A DNA stretch of 64,000 bases from assembly GCA_021816625.1 (NCBI GenBank), contig JAKAXM010000001.1:1-64000 (forward strand), written 5' to 3'. The position numbers were made by a program, and so were the translations under genes. Below, in pieces: positions 45,733 to 53,902 of the stretch. Every line of letters starts with the position of its first letter. The first letter of the stretch is position 1. The stretch is from Pseudomonadota bacterium (GTDB lineage Bacteria; Pseudomonadota; Gammaproteobacteria; Acidiferrobacterales; Acidiferrobacteraceae). The notes under the pieces are model-generated. The model saw nothing but the letters and a program-made list of their open reading frames with translations. It was not told the origin of the DNA and did not search any database.

Positions 45733-46378
45733 CCACGTCTTCAAGCGCTACCCACTCGGGACCGAGGCGCTGAGCGACGTGAGTTTCACGCTGGCCAAAG
45801 GCGAGATGGCGTTCCTGACCGGCCCCTCCGGCGCCGGCAAGAGCACACTGCTAAGGCTCGTGTGCCGGCTGGAGCGGGCAACACGGGGGCGTATCGTGGT
45901 AAACGGCCATGACGTGAGCCGTTTAAGCCCCCGCCGGCTACCCTATCTGCGCCGGGAAATCGGCGTCGTCTTTCAAGACAATCGGCTGTTAAACGACCGT
46001 ACGGTCTTCGACAACGTCGCGCTGCCGCTGTTCGTGGCGGGCATGACCGGCGAGGACGTCCGGAAACGGGTATGGGCGGCGCTCGACAAGGTCGGGCTGC
46101 GCGGCCGGGAACGCGCCTATCCGCTGGCGCTGTCCGGCGGCGAACAACAGCGCGTCGGGATCGCCCGCGCCCTGGTCCATCGGCCGCCGCTGCTCATTGC
46201 CGACGAGCCGACTGGTAACCTGGATGCGAAGCTCTCCGACGACATCATTGATTTGTTCCGGGAATTCAATGATCACGGGGTCACGGTCTTGATCGCGACC
46301 CACGAGCTGCGACACCTGGAACGACTGCGCAAACGCGTCATCCGCCTGGGCCATGGCCATATGGTCGATGCGGCATGA
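45719..46378 (+). CDS. ftsE: Cell-division ABC ATPase FtsE
   Basis: 219 residues. Walker [10 protein letters not shown], signature [10 protein letters not shown], Walker [10 protein letters not shown]. With FtsX it regulates murein hydrolases at the septum. The GTG at 45719 lies within the last codons of ftsY; the upstream open frame is a shadow. Confidence 0.95.
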   Translation: MIEFSHVFKRYPLGTEALSDVSFTLAKGEMAFLTGPSGAGKSTLLRLVCRLERATRGRIVVNGHDVSRLSPRRLPYLRREIGVVFQDNRLLNDRTVFDNVALPLFVAGMTGEDVRKRVWAALDKVGLRGRERAYPLALSGGEQQRVGIARALVHRPPLLIADEPTGNLDAKLSDDIIDLFREFNDHGVTVLIATHELRHLERLRKRVIRLGHGHMVDAA

Positions 46379-47271
46379 AGGCCTACCTCGGCCGCCACGC
46401 GCAGGTGTTCATGCGCACCCTGGGGGATTTTGCGCGCAGTCCGGCCGCTACGCTGCTCACGGTCGCCATGATCGGCGTCACCCTTATGCTGCCCACGGGC
46501 CTTTATGTGGCGCTCTTGAACCTGCAACGCCTAAGCCATCACTGGCAGCCACGGGGCTCGCTGACCGTCTATCTGAAACGGCATACGGACACGCGGGCTA
46601 CGGCCGCGCGGCTCGACGCGCTCCCGGGAGTGGCCGCCAGCCGCTACATATCCCCTGAACAGGGCCTGCAGGAGTTGCGAACGAGGGCACGGCTGCGCGT
46701 GGCCGTAGGGATCTTACGCCACAACCCGCTGCCGGCGGTCGTCATACTGCGTCCCCGGTCGCAGACGGCCCATGCGGTTGCAGCGCTCGCCCGCCAGGTG
46801 GCGACCTTGCCCGGGGTGGCCCATGTCGAGTCGAACTTCACCTGGTTGCGCCGCCTGGATGCCGTGCTCGCCCTCGGTCATCGCGCCGTAGCCATCCTTG
46901 CGGCCCTGCTGGGGCTCGCCCTTGTCCTCATTCTCGGGAACACGACACGCGCAAGCGTTGCGAGCCGGGCCGCCGAGATATCCGTCGTACGTCTGGTCGG
47001 GGGAACCAACGCCTTCATCCGGCGTCCCTTCCTGTACGCGGGCGCCTTGGCCGGGGGCCTAGGTGCACTCTGCGCCCTCATCTTCCTGGAGCTCGCGCTC
47101 TGGGCCCTCGACGGACCCGTCCAGAGGCTCGATACCCTCTACGGCTCCGCGTACAAACTCGTGGGGCTCGGCGCCGGTCAGGCTCTAGGCCTACTCGCCT
47201 TAGGCGCCGGGCTCGGATGGCTGGGGGCCCGCATCGCGGTCGGACACCAGTTGCGCCGGGATCAGGGCTGA
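46375..47271 (+). CDS. ftsX: Cell-division membrane protein FtsX
   Basis: 298 residues, four membrane spans (about 30-50, 175-195, 225-245, 265-285) with a large periplasmic loop after the first, as usual for FtsX. Overlaps ftsE by four bases (ATGA). Confidence 0.94.
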   Translation: MKAYLGRHAQVFMRTLGDFARSPAATLLTVAMIGVTLMLPTGLYVALLNLQRLSHHWQPRGSLTVYLKRHTDTRATAARLDALPGVAASRYISPEQGLQELRTRARLRVAVGILRHNPLPAVVILRPRSQTAHAVAALARQVATLPGVAHVESNFTWLRRLDAVLALGHRAVAILAALLGLALVLILGNTTRASVASRAAEISVVRLVGGTNAFIRRPFLYAGALAGGLGALCALIFLELALWALDGPVQRLDTLYGSAYKLVGLGAGQALGLLALGAGLGWLGARIAVGHQLRRDQG

Positions 47272-47303
47272 AGATCCGCCACGCGGGGAACTTTCATGGG
47301 GCA

Positions 47304-47330
47304 TTAGCACTCTTACGCCGAGAATGCTAA
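47304..47330 (+). promoter_or_regulatory. CIRCE operator (HrcA site) upstream of rpoH
   Basis: TTAGCACTC (47304-47312), 9-base spacer, GAATGCTAA (47322-47330): the CIRCE inverted repeat TTAGCACTC-N9-GAGTGCTAA with one mismatch. It lies 41 bases before rpoH and overlaps a possible promoter (TTAGCA, N18, TAAGAT). HrcA should bind here and repress rpoH at normal temperature. Confidence 0.85.
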
Positions 47331-47371
47331 GATTCTGTGTAGGTCGATACGGACAGTCGAGGGGGTAAATC

Positions 47372-48241
47372 ATGGCCATGCAAACCTTGCCAGTCGCGGT
47401 CAACATCAGCGCTGAAGGCGGTCTTGCGCATTATGTGCGCCTTGCCAATGCCGCGCCGGTCCTGGACGCGGCCCAGGAACGGGAGTTGGCCCTCGAATAC
47501 CGCGAACACAATAACCTGGAGGCGGCGCGCCTGCTCGTGCTGTCCCAACTGCGCTATGTGATCCGCGTGGCGCGGGCCTTCGCAGGCTATGGATTGCCGC
47601 AGGCCGACTTGATTCAGGAAGGCAATATCGGACTCATGAAGGCCGTGAAGCACTTCGACCCGGCCCACGGGGTGCGGCTCGTCTCGTTCGCCGTCCACTG
47701 GATCCGGGCGGAGATCTACGACTACATCCTGCGCAACTGGCGGATCGTGAAGGTGGCGACGACCAAGGCGCAACGCAAGCTCTTCTTTAATCTGCGTCAA
47801 TCCCGGGCCCGCATCGGCTGGATGAACGAGGGCGAGATATCGAACCTCGCTGCTGACCTCGACGTCCCGCCGGAGACGGTAAAGGAGATGGAATCCCGGA
47901 TGGCGAGCACCGACATCCCCTTCGACGCCCAAGACGAGGCTGACGAAGAGGAGTTTCGGTCATCGCCGGCGGGTTTTCTCCAGGACATGCGCTACAACCC
48001 CGAAAGCCTGCTCACGCATGCCGACGCCGAGGCTTCGCAACAGGACCGCCTGCAAAACGCCCTGGTAGCGCTCGATGGCCGCAGTCAGGATATCATCCGC
48101 AGACGCTGGCTCGCCGCAGACAAACCGACCCTGCACGAGCTTGCGGCCGAATACGGAGTGTCTGCGGAACGTATCCGACAGATCGAGAAAAAGGCCCTGG
48201 ATACCATGAAAGGCGTCCTGCTCGCCCCCGAACCCGCGTAA
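47372..48241 (+). CDS. rpoH: RNA polymerase sigma-32 factor RpoH
   Basis: 289 residues. Region 2 with YGLPQADLIQEGNIGLMKAV, the RpoH box QRKLFFNLR near residue 132 that distinguishes it from other sigma-70 factors, and region 4 helix-turn-helix HELAAEYGVSAERIRQIEKKA. Directs transcription of heat-shock genes, likely including sHSP and perhaps lon and hslVU here. GAGGGGG before the ATG. Carries its own CIRCE operator; follows ftsX as in E. coli. Confidence 0.97.
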   Translation: MAMQTLPVAVNISAEGGLAHYVRLANAAPVLDAAQERELALEYREHNNLEAARLLVLSQLRYVIRVARAFAGYGLPQADLIQEGNIGLMKAVKHFDPAHGVRLVSFAVHWIRAEIYDYILRNWRIVKVATTKAQRKLFFNLRQSRARIGWMNEGEISNLAADLDVPPETVKEMESRMASTDIPFDAQDEADEEEFRSSPAGFLQDMRYNPESLLTHADAEASQQDRLQNALVALDGRSQDIIRRRWLAADKPTLHELAAEYGVSAERIRQIEKKALDTMKGVLLAPEPA

Positions 48242-48252
48242 CCCATCCGGCC

Positions 48253-48831
48253 TCAGGCGGCCGCCGACGGTAAGCGGCGGGCAGGATTCCCGAGCACCGT
48301 AGACCCGTCGGGCACCGCCTGTATGACCACCGACCCCATCCCGACGATGCAGTTGGCCCCGACATCGGCGCCGATAACGGCGGCTTCGCCGATCCACGTG
48401 TTGGCCCCGATGATGACGCGCTCTACCGAATCGCGGCTACGCACCCCTTCGGCGGCCGAGCCATGGTAGTGGAGGCCCGAGGTCACTGAGACCCGGCTTG
48501 CGATACGCACCGCCGGCCCGATGTCGACGAGCCCCAGGACACAATAGGCGCCTATCCCCGCCCGCTCCTGGACCCGCGCGCCCCGTTTCGAGAAGTAGCT
48601 CCCGAATTGCACGACCGCCCCGGTCGCAAATTCCGCCAAAGTACGGCGGTAGTACGCGCCGCGGGCGGCGGTGCCTAGGGCCCCGGGAACGAGGGCCAGG
48701 GCCTGTGCCCCGAGCATATAGAAGTCGTCCCGGGGACCGTCCAGAAAGGCGAGGGCCACGAACGGCAGTGCGGTCAGGGCCCCCAAGGCCTCAAGCAGCG
48801 GTCCGAGAACGGCCTTGATGCCGCGACTCAT
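48253..48831 (-). CDS. Left-handed beta-helix (hexapeptide) acyltransferase
   Basis: 192 residues. N-terminal membrane-leaning helix (GALTALPFVALAFL), then hexapeptide repeats (VQFGSY, ARVQERAGIGAYCVLGLVDIGPAVRIASRVSV, GANTWIGEAAVIGADVGANCIVGMGSVV) and the typical GNPARRL end. Transfers an acyl group to an unknown sugar or amine. The start is the ATG at 48831, just after the stop of the GNAT-like gene, with a poor ribosome binding site. Last gene of the aa:CP-ligase cluster. Confidence 0.86.
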   Translation of the reverse strand: MSRGIKAVLGPLLEALGALTALPFVALAFLDGPRDDFYMLGAQALALVPGALGTAARGAYYRRTLAEFATGAVVQFGSYFSKRGARVQERAGIGAYCVLGLVDIGPAVRIASRVSVTSGLHYHGSAAEGVRSRDSVERVIIGANTWIGEAAVIGADVGANCIVGMGSVVIQAVPDGSTVLGNPARRLPSAAA

Positions 48832-48833
48832 AG

Positions 48834-49835
48834 TCAAAACACATCAAGATAAAACCCGCCGACTTCCTCCGGCAGCGTGAGGACTTCGCTGCGCAAAGGG
48901 GCAAGCAACAAGCGCAGCTTGCGGGGCGCGGCCCGGAACCCGAGCCTACGAAAGGGCGACATATCCGCATAGCCCGTGTCCGGTATCATGACCGCCTCGA
49001 CCCCCTGGGCTAGCACCGTACGCAGCACCGTATCAACGAAGGCCGCGCGCGTCACTGTGTCGAGCCGGCCAAACGCGACGCTCTCGACATACGCGTTCAG
49101 GCCTACGCGGCCCGCCACTACCGGCAAGACCGCGACGCTCAAAAGCCCCTGCACGGCCCCGCCGGTCTCGTAGACGTAGGTCTGGATCCGCGGTCGCGTC
49201 CGCAAGGTGAAGTCCACGTCCTCGCGCGCAACGACCTTGGCCAGATCGACCTCGGTGCCAGCCTCGGACAAAAGCTCAAAGGCGCGGGCCTCATCGTCCT
49301 GCCGGTAGCGGCGCACACCGGGCAGCACCGCCGTGCTAAGGCGCCCCCGCACGATAGGCGCCACGCCCGCCAGGTAGCGGAAATTGTGGATCGGACGCAT
49401 ACGCAGGCCCCGTGTCCCAAAAGACCGCGCGACCGTCTGATTGACGGGGGTGCCGGCCACAGTGACGGCCAGATACAGGTCATAACCCCGGTTCCGGGCC
49501 CGATCCACCATAAGACCTTGCTGGCGGTCGCTCAAGTGGTGACGGCGGTAGCGATGGGAGACGGTAAAGAAACTTGCGAATACCGCGGAGTATACTGTGT
49601 CGAACACGCGTACGCGCAGCGGAATAAACGCAAGGTATGCGGCCAGATCGCCATTCTTCGCGCGTAAGCCCGACGCCATCGTAGGGTCACCGGTCGGCCT
49701 CAGGATATGCATGGCCAAAAGGTCGGGCTCGTAGAGCCAGCACGGAGGCGTCCAATTGGCCCGCATCAAAGCGCTGGCGGCCCCAAGGTCCGGGGCCTCG
49801 ACTTCGTTGAAGAATTCAATGGGTTCAATATTCAT
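48834..49835 (-). CDS. GNAT-fold acyl/acetyltransferase-like protein
   Basis: About 333 residues. A long GNAT-like protein with motif SVAVLPV and HRYRRHHLSDRQQGLMVDRARNRGYD (acyl-CoA binding-like loop R-x-x-H/G-L-S). The start is unclear: the first ATG in frame after the upstream stop is at 49835 but lacks a Shine-Dalgarno; a strong AGGAGG sits 37 bases earlier, beside an ATG in another frame that encodes only 14 codons. Homology looks complete from 49835. Function likely acyl or aminoacyl transfer, inferred from neighbours. Confidence 0.68.
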   Translation of the reverse strand: MNIEPIEFFNEVEAPDLGAASALMRANWTPPCWLYEPDLLAMHILRPTGDPTMASGLRAKNGDLAAYLAFIPLRVRVFDTVYSAVFASFFTVSHRYRRHHLSDRQQGLMVDRARNRGYDLYLAVTVAGTPVNQTVARSFGTRGLRMRPIHNFRYLAGVAPIVRGRLSTAVLPGVRRYRQDDEARAFELLSEAGTEVDLAKVVAREDVDFTLRTRPRIQTYVYETGGAVQGLLSVAVLPVVAGRVGLNAYVESVAFGRLDTVTRAAFVDTVLRTVLAQGVEAVMIPDTGYADMSPFRRLGFRAAPRKLRLLLAPLRSEVLTLPEEVGGFYLDVF

Positions 49836-49917
49836 GGCAAACGTGAACGGGCGTTGCCGCCGGTTCCATTCCTCCTCTCGTCGACAATAGCTTTTAAAAA
49901 GGGGTACCCAGCCTTGC

Positions 49918-51096
49918 CTACAGTCGGCGAATAGCGTTATCGACAAGCTCTGCCGTCCGCTCCAGGCCATGTTGACAAAAACAAGCATACAAAAGACGTT
50001 CGAGCCCAAAGGCCGCGCAACCCGTATGGACGGCCTCGCCATGAGCGCTTTGAATGTCGAATCTCGTTCCAAAGAACCGCTCGTGGTAATTGAAAGAGGC
50101 GCACGCGATCGCCTCCCCTGGCGCGGTATCGACCTTGAGTTCGTACTTCAGATCATTGGCGAGCTGAAAGAACCGTAGGGACGGAAAATCGCTTGCGAAA
50201 AACGGGTCGCACGCCGTTTCGAGCCGCGCCGACAGATCCAACATGTCGACCAGTCGCCAAACCGCATTGATCGCCCGCTCGCGCGCTTGTAAGACGGCTT
50301 CTCGGTCACCCAGCCATACGATCTCGCGCATGGAAAACTCCCATAGCCGATCGAGACCCGCCAAGTTTTTAGATTCGTAGCGAAAACATCGGCCATTGGC
50401 CGTGTAGGTCGAGACCACACCGCTCGCGATCTTCCGGTTCATGAGCGCACCGTAGGTGTGATAACACAGGGCAGGCGAGAGACAATGCTCGGGCGGCGCG
50501 ATCTCGCTCACATCCTGAAAGGTAGGGTTCTCGCCTTGCCGGTGCCGCTGTCCGAAACTTTCGATGGCCGAAAAGTCCTCATTTAAGTGAACGGCGAAGG
50601 TAACGGAGTGCGCAAAAGACGTGAAGTAGCCGGCCCGCCGCAACCAATCGCTTGGCACCATGGCGTTGTAGGAGTGCTGGCGGGCCTGGAACTCGCGCAC
50701 GGCCAGCCGCTCCAGGGCGCCATCTAGGCGACTCAAAAGGCCCATGAACTCGCCGCTACGCGCAACCGCCCCCGGACCCGACGCCCACACATCACCGCGA
50801 TCGGTAAGCCGTGTCCAGGCATCGAGCGTGAAGCCTCCGTCTGCGCGCGATCGATCGCGCAGCACCTTTGGCGTTACCGACAGGCGCTCAACCTGCATCT
50901 TCTCGATGAGTTGCTCGAGCTTCGTGGCCACATCGCCGCTCGCGGTCGGCCCCGCCAGATCGATCTCAAGGCAGTTCGAGTCGGCTCGATATCGGGATTT
51001 TATAATCGCCGTGTCGCAATAACACGCCCGCTTGGCGATCTCCACACACACATCCGCGGGAAGCTTCGCCGATAACGGAATCGCGAGAGTTTCCAT
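49918..51096 (-). CDS. Class II aminoacyl-tRNA-synthetase paralogue, amino acid:[carrier protein] ligase-like
   Basis: About 392 residues (ATG at 51096 with AAGGA upstream; ATGs at 51126 and 51138 are possible). It resembles the atypical seryl-tRNA synthetase paralogues that load amino acids on a phosphopantetheine carrier protein instead of tRNA. Motif 2 is CFRYES, motif 3 is FGLERLL, and three likely zinc ligands are visible: Cys in SPALCYHTY, Glu in RLWEFSMRE and Cys in VHTGCAAFG. The tRNA-binding domain is absent; a novel N-terminal domain of about 90 residues (LPADVCVEIAKRACYC start) is present. Expected products: aminoacyl-adenylate then aminoacyl carrier protein. Neighbours are GNAT and hexapeptide acyltransferases, which could use the activated amino acid. 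Confidence 0.8.
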   Translation of the reverse strand: METLAIPLSAKLPADVCVEIAKRACYCDTAIIKSRYRADSNCLEIDLAGPTASGDVATKLEQLIEKMQVERLSVTPKVLRDRSRADGGFTLDAWTRLTDRGDVWASGPGAVARSGEFMGLLSRLDGALERLAVREFQARQHSYNAMVPSDWLRRAGYFTSFAHSVTFAVHLNEDFSAIESFGQRHRQGENPTFQDVSEIAPPEHCLSPALCYHTYGALMNRKIASGVVSTYTANGRCFRYESKNLAGLDRLWEFSMREIVWLGDREAVLQARERAINAVWRLVDMLDLSARLETACDPFFASDFPSLRFFQLANDLKYELKVDTAPGEAIACASFNYHERFFGTRFDIQSAHGEAVHTGCAAFGLERLLYACFCQHGLERTAELVDNAIRRL

Positions 51097-51150
51097 AGCC
51101 AGTTCATCCTTGACAATGAAGGTCATCAGGCCTGGCATCCCGCCTAGCCT

Positions 51151-51188
51151 GCGTGACTCACGCTAGCGCAGGGCCCCACCTTCGTCAA
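51151..51188 (-). promoter_or_regulatory. Candidate promoter with overlapping dyad for the aa:CP-ligase cluster
   Basis: Minus strand: TTGACG (51183-51188), 17 bases, TAGCGT (51160-51165). The perfect dyad GCGTGA-C-TCACGC (51151-51163) overlaps the -10 element, a typical repressor site arrangement. It separates this cluster from the secretion operon upstream. Confidence 0.5.
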
Positions 51189-51201
51189 TCGGCCACTTGC
51201 G

Positions 51202-52623
51202 CTAGGGGGGGCAAGGAGCTGGATTGAACGACGTGCTCAAGGCCCATGTAAACGTCTGTGTGTTGCCAGCGGCATCGGTCATACTGACCACGATGGGTGA
51301 GGCCAAGGGTGGTAAGAGCGAGACGTTCCATCCCCCCGCTGCGTCAATATTGATCGGGACTCCATTGGCAACACCGCTTATAACACCCGACAGATCTTGC
51401 CATTGCCCTGCGACCAGTACCGAGGTAACCAGGGGCGCAAACGTCGCCACACAGGCCGCGGGCGGGGTGTTGTCCACGCCTATCGCGGTCTGATAGACCG
51501 CACTCTCCGCAGCCGGATCCGTGGCACTCACGATGAGGCTATTGACCCCATCGCCGAAGGCCTCGGTGTCGATCGTAAAGCCAAAGGCCGGGTCGGCCGT
51601 GAGGGTCTGATAGGCCTGCCCATCCACGGCTACCGTGATCGCCACCGGGAGGGCATAGGGGTCCGTCACCGACCCTGTCACCGTCACGGCTCCGTGGACC
51701 CAATCCGGCAAAGGGGCAACCGATAGGGTGAGCGGCTGTGTGGCGTAGGCCGGCGCCGGCGCCGCACCAAAGAGCGCGGAATCCGATTGGGCTACGGCGC
51801 GATCGTAGGCCAGTAGCGCTAGGGCATCGGGGCCCGCCAAGCTGTCGGGCGAATCCGCAGGCGCGTTGGCCTCAGCTGCCGCCAAGGCGTCCGCGAGACC
51901 CTGGCGGTAGGTATCGGTCGTGAGCGCAGTGCTGCCGAGCATAATGGCTCCAGCGGCACCGGCGCCGTTCAAAAGGCCATCGTTAGCCAGATCATCGGCC
52001 ATGGCTTGCGCGAGCAACTCACTGCCTTGGCCTGCCTCGTGGGCGATGCGCGCCAAGGCCGCCAGAACCAAGCCGTAATGGGCCGTGGCGCCCACGGCCA
52101 GGGGCGTCGGGCCGCCGTCCGGCAGTTCCACGAGGGTCGTAGCTGGGTCAAACCCAAGCCACGCGCTGAAATTGGTCTCGGCCACCGCTAGCGCCGGCCC
52201 CACCCCCAGGCCGCGTTTCTCTAGGAAGGCGACGTCGGCGGCCTGCGCGGTCGATAAGTCCGTGACGGCCACCGTAACGGAGGCACCTGGCGTGTAGGAA
52301 AATATTCCCTGCAAGGTCCCCGAGTTCACGGTTGCGGCGTTTGTGCCGGCGTACGAACCCCCGCGTGCCATAATGACCAGCGGACCTGAGACACCGCTCA
52401 GCGGCAGCGTAAACCGACCATTGTCATCCGTACGCGTGGCTCCGACAGGCCCCTGCGGTCCCGTCACGAGCACGCTCGCGCCGGCCACCGGCGCCCCCCC
52501 TATAACAAAGCCCGTGACAAGACCTGCGGGCAATACAGGCGGCGGGTCCGGGTTGCCAAGTTGGCATGCGCTCAAAAAGAACGGTAGCACCGGAAGCAAG
52601 CGACAAAAAACGCAGGTCTTCAA
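51202..52623 (-). CDS. Large lipoprotein with carboxypeptidase-regulatory-like/Ig-type domains
   Basis: 473 residues: lipobox LSAC near residue 20 then a proline stretch; a carboxypeptidase regulatory-like beta domain (about 30-90, VIGGAPVAGASVLVTGPQG); a helical middle (about 120-300) with Ala-rich segments; Ig-like domains near the C-terminus (VTVTGSVTDPYALPVAITVAVDG). Start is the TTG at 52623, five bases after GGAGG and overlapping the stop of the outer-membrane gene by four. Last gene of the secretion-like operon; likely surface-anchored. Could be an adhesin or a structural partner; not a typical VirB7, which is far shorter. Confidence 0.78.
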   Translation of the reverse strand: MKTCVFCRLLPVLPFFLSACQLGNPDPPPVLPAGLVTGFVIGGAPVAGASVLVTGPQGPVGATRTDDNGRFTLPLSGVSGPLVIMARGGSYAGTNAATVNSGTLQGIFSYTPGASVTVAVTDLSTAQAADVAFLEKRGLGVGPALAVAETNFSAWLGFDPATTLVELPDGGPTPLAVGATAHYGLVLAALARIAHEAGQGSELLAQAMADDLANDGLLNGAGAAGAIMLGSTALTTDTYRQGLADALAAAEANAPADSPDSLAGPDALALLAYDRAVAQSDSALFGAAPAPAYATQPLTLSVAPLPDWVHGAVTVTGSVTDPYALPVAITVAVDGQAYQTLTADPAFGFTIDTEAFGDGVNSLIVSATDPAAESAVYQTAIGVDNTPPAACVATFAPLVTSVLVAGQWQDLSGVISGVANGVPINIDAAGGWNVSLLPPLASPIVVSMTDAAGNTQTFTWALSTSFNPAPCPP

Positions 52624-53174
52624 AATAACCTCCAAAGCACCGTCATGGTGACCGTCGATATGCGCGTAGGAAAACCCGTCTGGCTTGTTATGTTCACAGA
52701 CCAGTTCCGGCTCAAGGGGACCGATAATTCCGCGCCCAAGGTAAGATCGTTTTGGCTGACGGCGGGATAGGCGCCAACACCAAATCCCGCGCCATCGACC
52801 GGCACGCGATCATCAAACCGGTAATGCGATACCCCTATCCCCAGGCCCAACCAGGGGCGTATCCGGTAGCTAAACGGCAGGCGCCGCTGCCACACGAGCA
52901 AGCCCTCAGTTTCGCGGCCCCGCTCGCTCAATCCCCCAGCCCCCGCCCGCGTCGCGAATTGGCCGACGCCAACGTCGAACACCAAGCGGCGGCCAACACC
53001 CGTCGTGCGACTCCATTGTGTCAAGAAGCGCCAGCCGAGGACTGGCTCGGCAGAGCGGGTGCCCGGGACCAATCCGGCATCGACGCCGCCCCCAACAGAG
53101 AGTCCCCAGGCGCAGGCCGGTTTCGGTAACAAGAACAGACAGGCGATACCAAGCAACGCAGACGACGTTCTCAT
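52620..53174 (-). CDS. Outer-membrane beta-barrel protein in the secretion operon
   Basis: 184 residues with signal peptide (ends PACAW) and an eight-strand-like barrel pattern: alternating GLGIGVSHYRF and LTLGAELSVPL, C-terminal LWRLF. Probably a small barrel of the OmpW/PagP-like size. It follows the VirB10-like gene with only two bases between stop and ATG. Barrel partners are not part of standard type IV systems. Confidence 0.72.
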   Translation of the reverse strand: MRTSSALLGIACLFLLPKPACAWGLSVGGGVDAGLVPGTRSAEPVLGWRFLTQWSRTTGVGRRLVFDVGVGQFATRAGAGGLSERGRETEGLLVWQRRLPFSYRIRPWLGLGIGVSHYRFDDRVPVDGAGFGVGAYPAVSQNDLTLGAELSVPLSRNWSVNITSQTGFPTRISTVTMTVLWRLF

Positions 53175-53176
53175 GG

Positions 53177-53902
53177 TTATGTGCCTTTTTGGGTTTGGAC
53201 ATAGGCGTTTTGCGCCGGCACGTACAAGATTCGGCGCGGCAGATGCCAGCGGCTTGCGGCATTTACAGTGCTGGTTCCGACCTGCCCCAAGGCTGCCGAT
53301 GTCACCGAGGATTGCGCACTCAAGGCCCCGATAGCGGCATCGACCCCTTCCACGACGGATCGCGCAAAGGCGGCGACTACGGTTTTGCGCCGATGACCCA
53401 GCGCATAGCCGCGCAGTCCCAGGCTGCGGTCACGGGCAAAGACCACGGCGCTAAAGGGGATGTGCAGGCCGTTTGGGAATACGGCCTCGCTTATCCGAAA
53501 CTGCACATGCCCGGAACGTACGCCGTCTTCATGGGCGAGCAGGCGGGTACCCGTTGGCAAGACGCCATAGCGGCCGTGAACGGCCCTGCGCACATGAAAA
53601 ACTACCAAGGCGCGGTCTTGGTCGGTCAGTTCGTGGCGCAAAGTCACCGCTACCCACGAGCCGGGCCGCAGGCCCAAGACCGCCGGCACAGACAGCGCAA
53701 GCGGCGGACGCGCTGCCACCTTGGCGACCCAAAACGGCAGAATGGGGACCTGTTTTCCTTGCAGGTGCCGTATGCGCACCGGGGCGGTGGCGGCACCGCC
53801 CATCACACCCAATATCCGCGCGAGAAGCGAAGCGGGCCGCGGTGCCTGGTGCGCGAGGCCCCGGACCACAGGACCCACCGGCGGCGGTGCGACGGCTACC
53901 AT
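53177..53902 (-). CDS. VirB10/TraB-like type IV secretion component (short)
   Basis: 241 residues. The beta-rich C-terminal core of VirB10 is present: LRPGSWVAVTLRHEL, a GVLPTGTRLLAHE turn, and FPNGLHIPFSAVVFARD. It lacks the N-terminal membrane anchor and proline-rich region of full-length VirB10 (usually about 400 residues). ATG at 53902 overlaps the VirB9-like stop by seven bases; the frame upstream is open. In a conventional system this protein forms the outer-membrane core complex with VirB7 and VirB9. Confidence 0.68.
   Translation of the reverse strand: MVAVAPPPVGPVVRGLAHQAPRPASLLARILGVMGGAATAPVRIRHLQGKQVPILPFWVAKVAARPPLALSVPAVLGLRPGSWVAVTLRHELTDQDRALVVFHVRRAVHGRYGVLPTGTRLLAHEDGVRSGHVQFRISEAVFPNGLHIPFSAVVFARDRSLGLRGYALGHRRKTVVAAFARSVVEGVDAAIGALSAQSSVTSAALGQVGTSTVNAASRWHLPRRILYVPAQNAYVQTQKGT

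Noticed and set aside
48834-50072. Longer form of the GNAT-like protein reaching back into the synthetase-like gene
   Set aside because: The extra 79 codons are antisense-like in composition, lie in the 3' end of the upstream gene and have no start signal.
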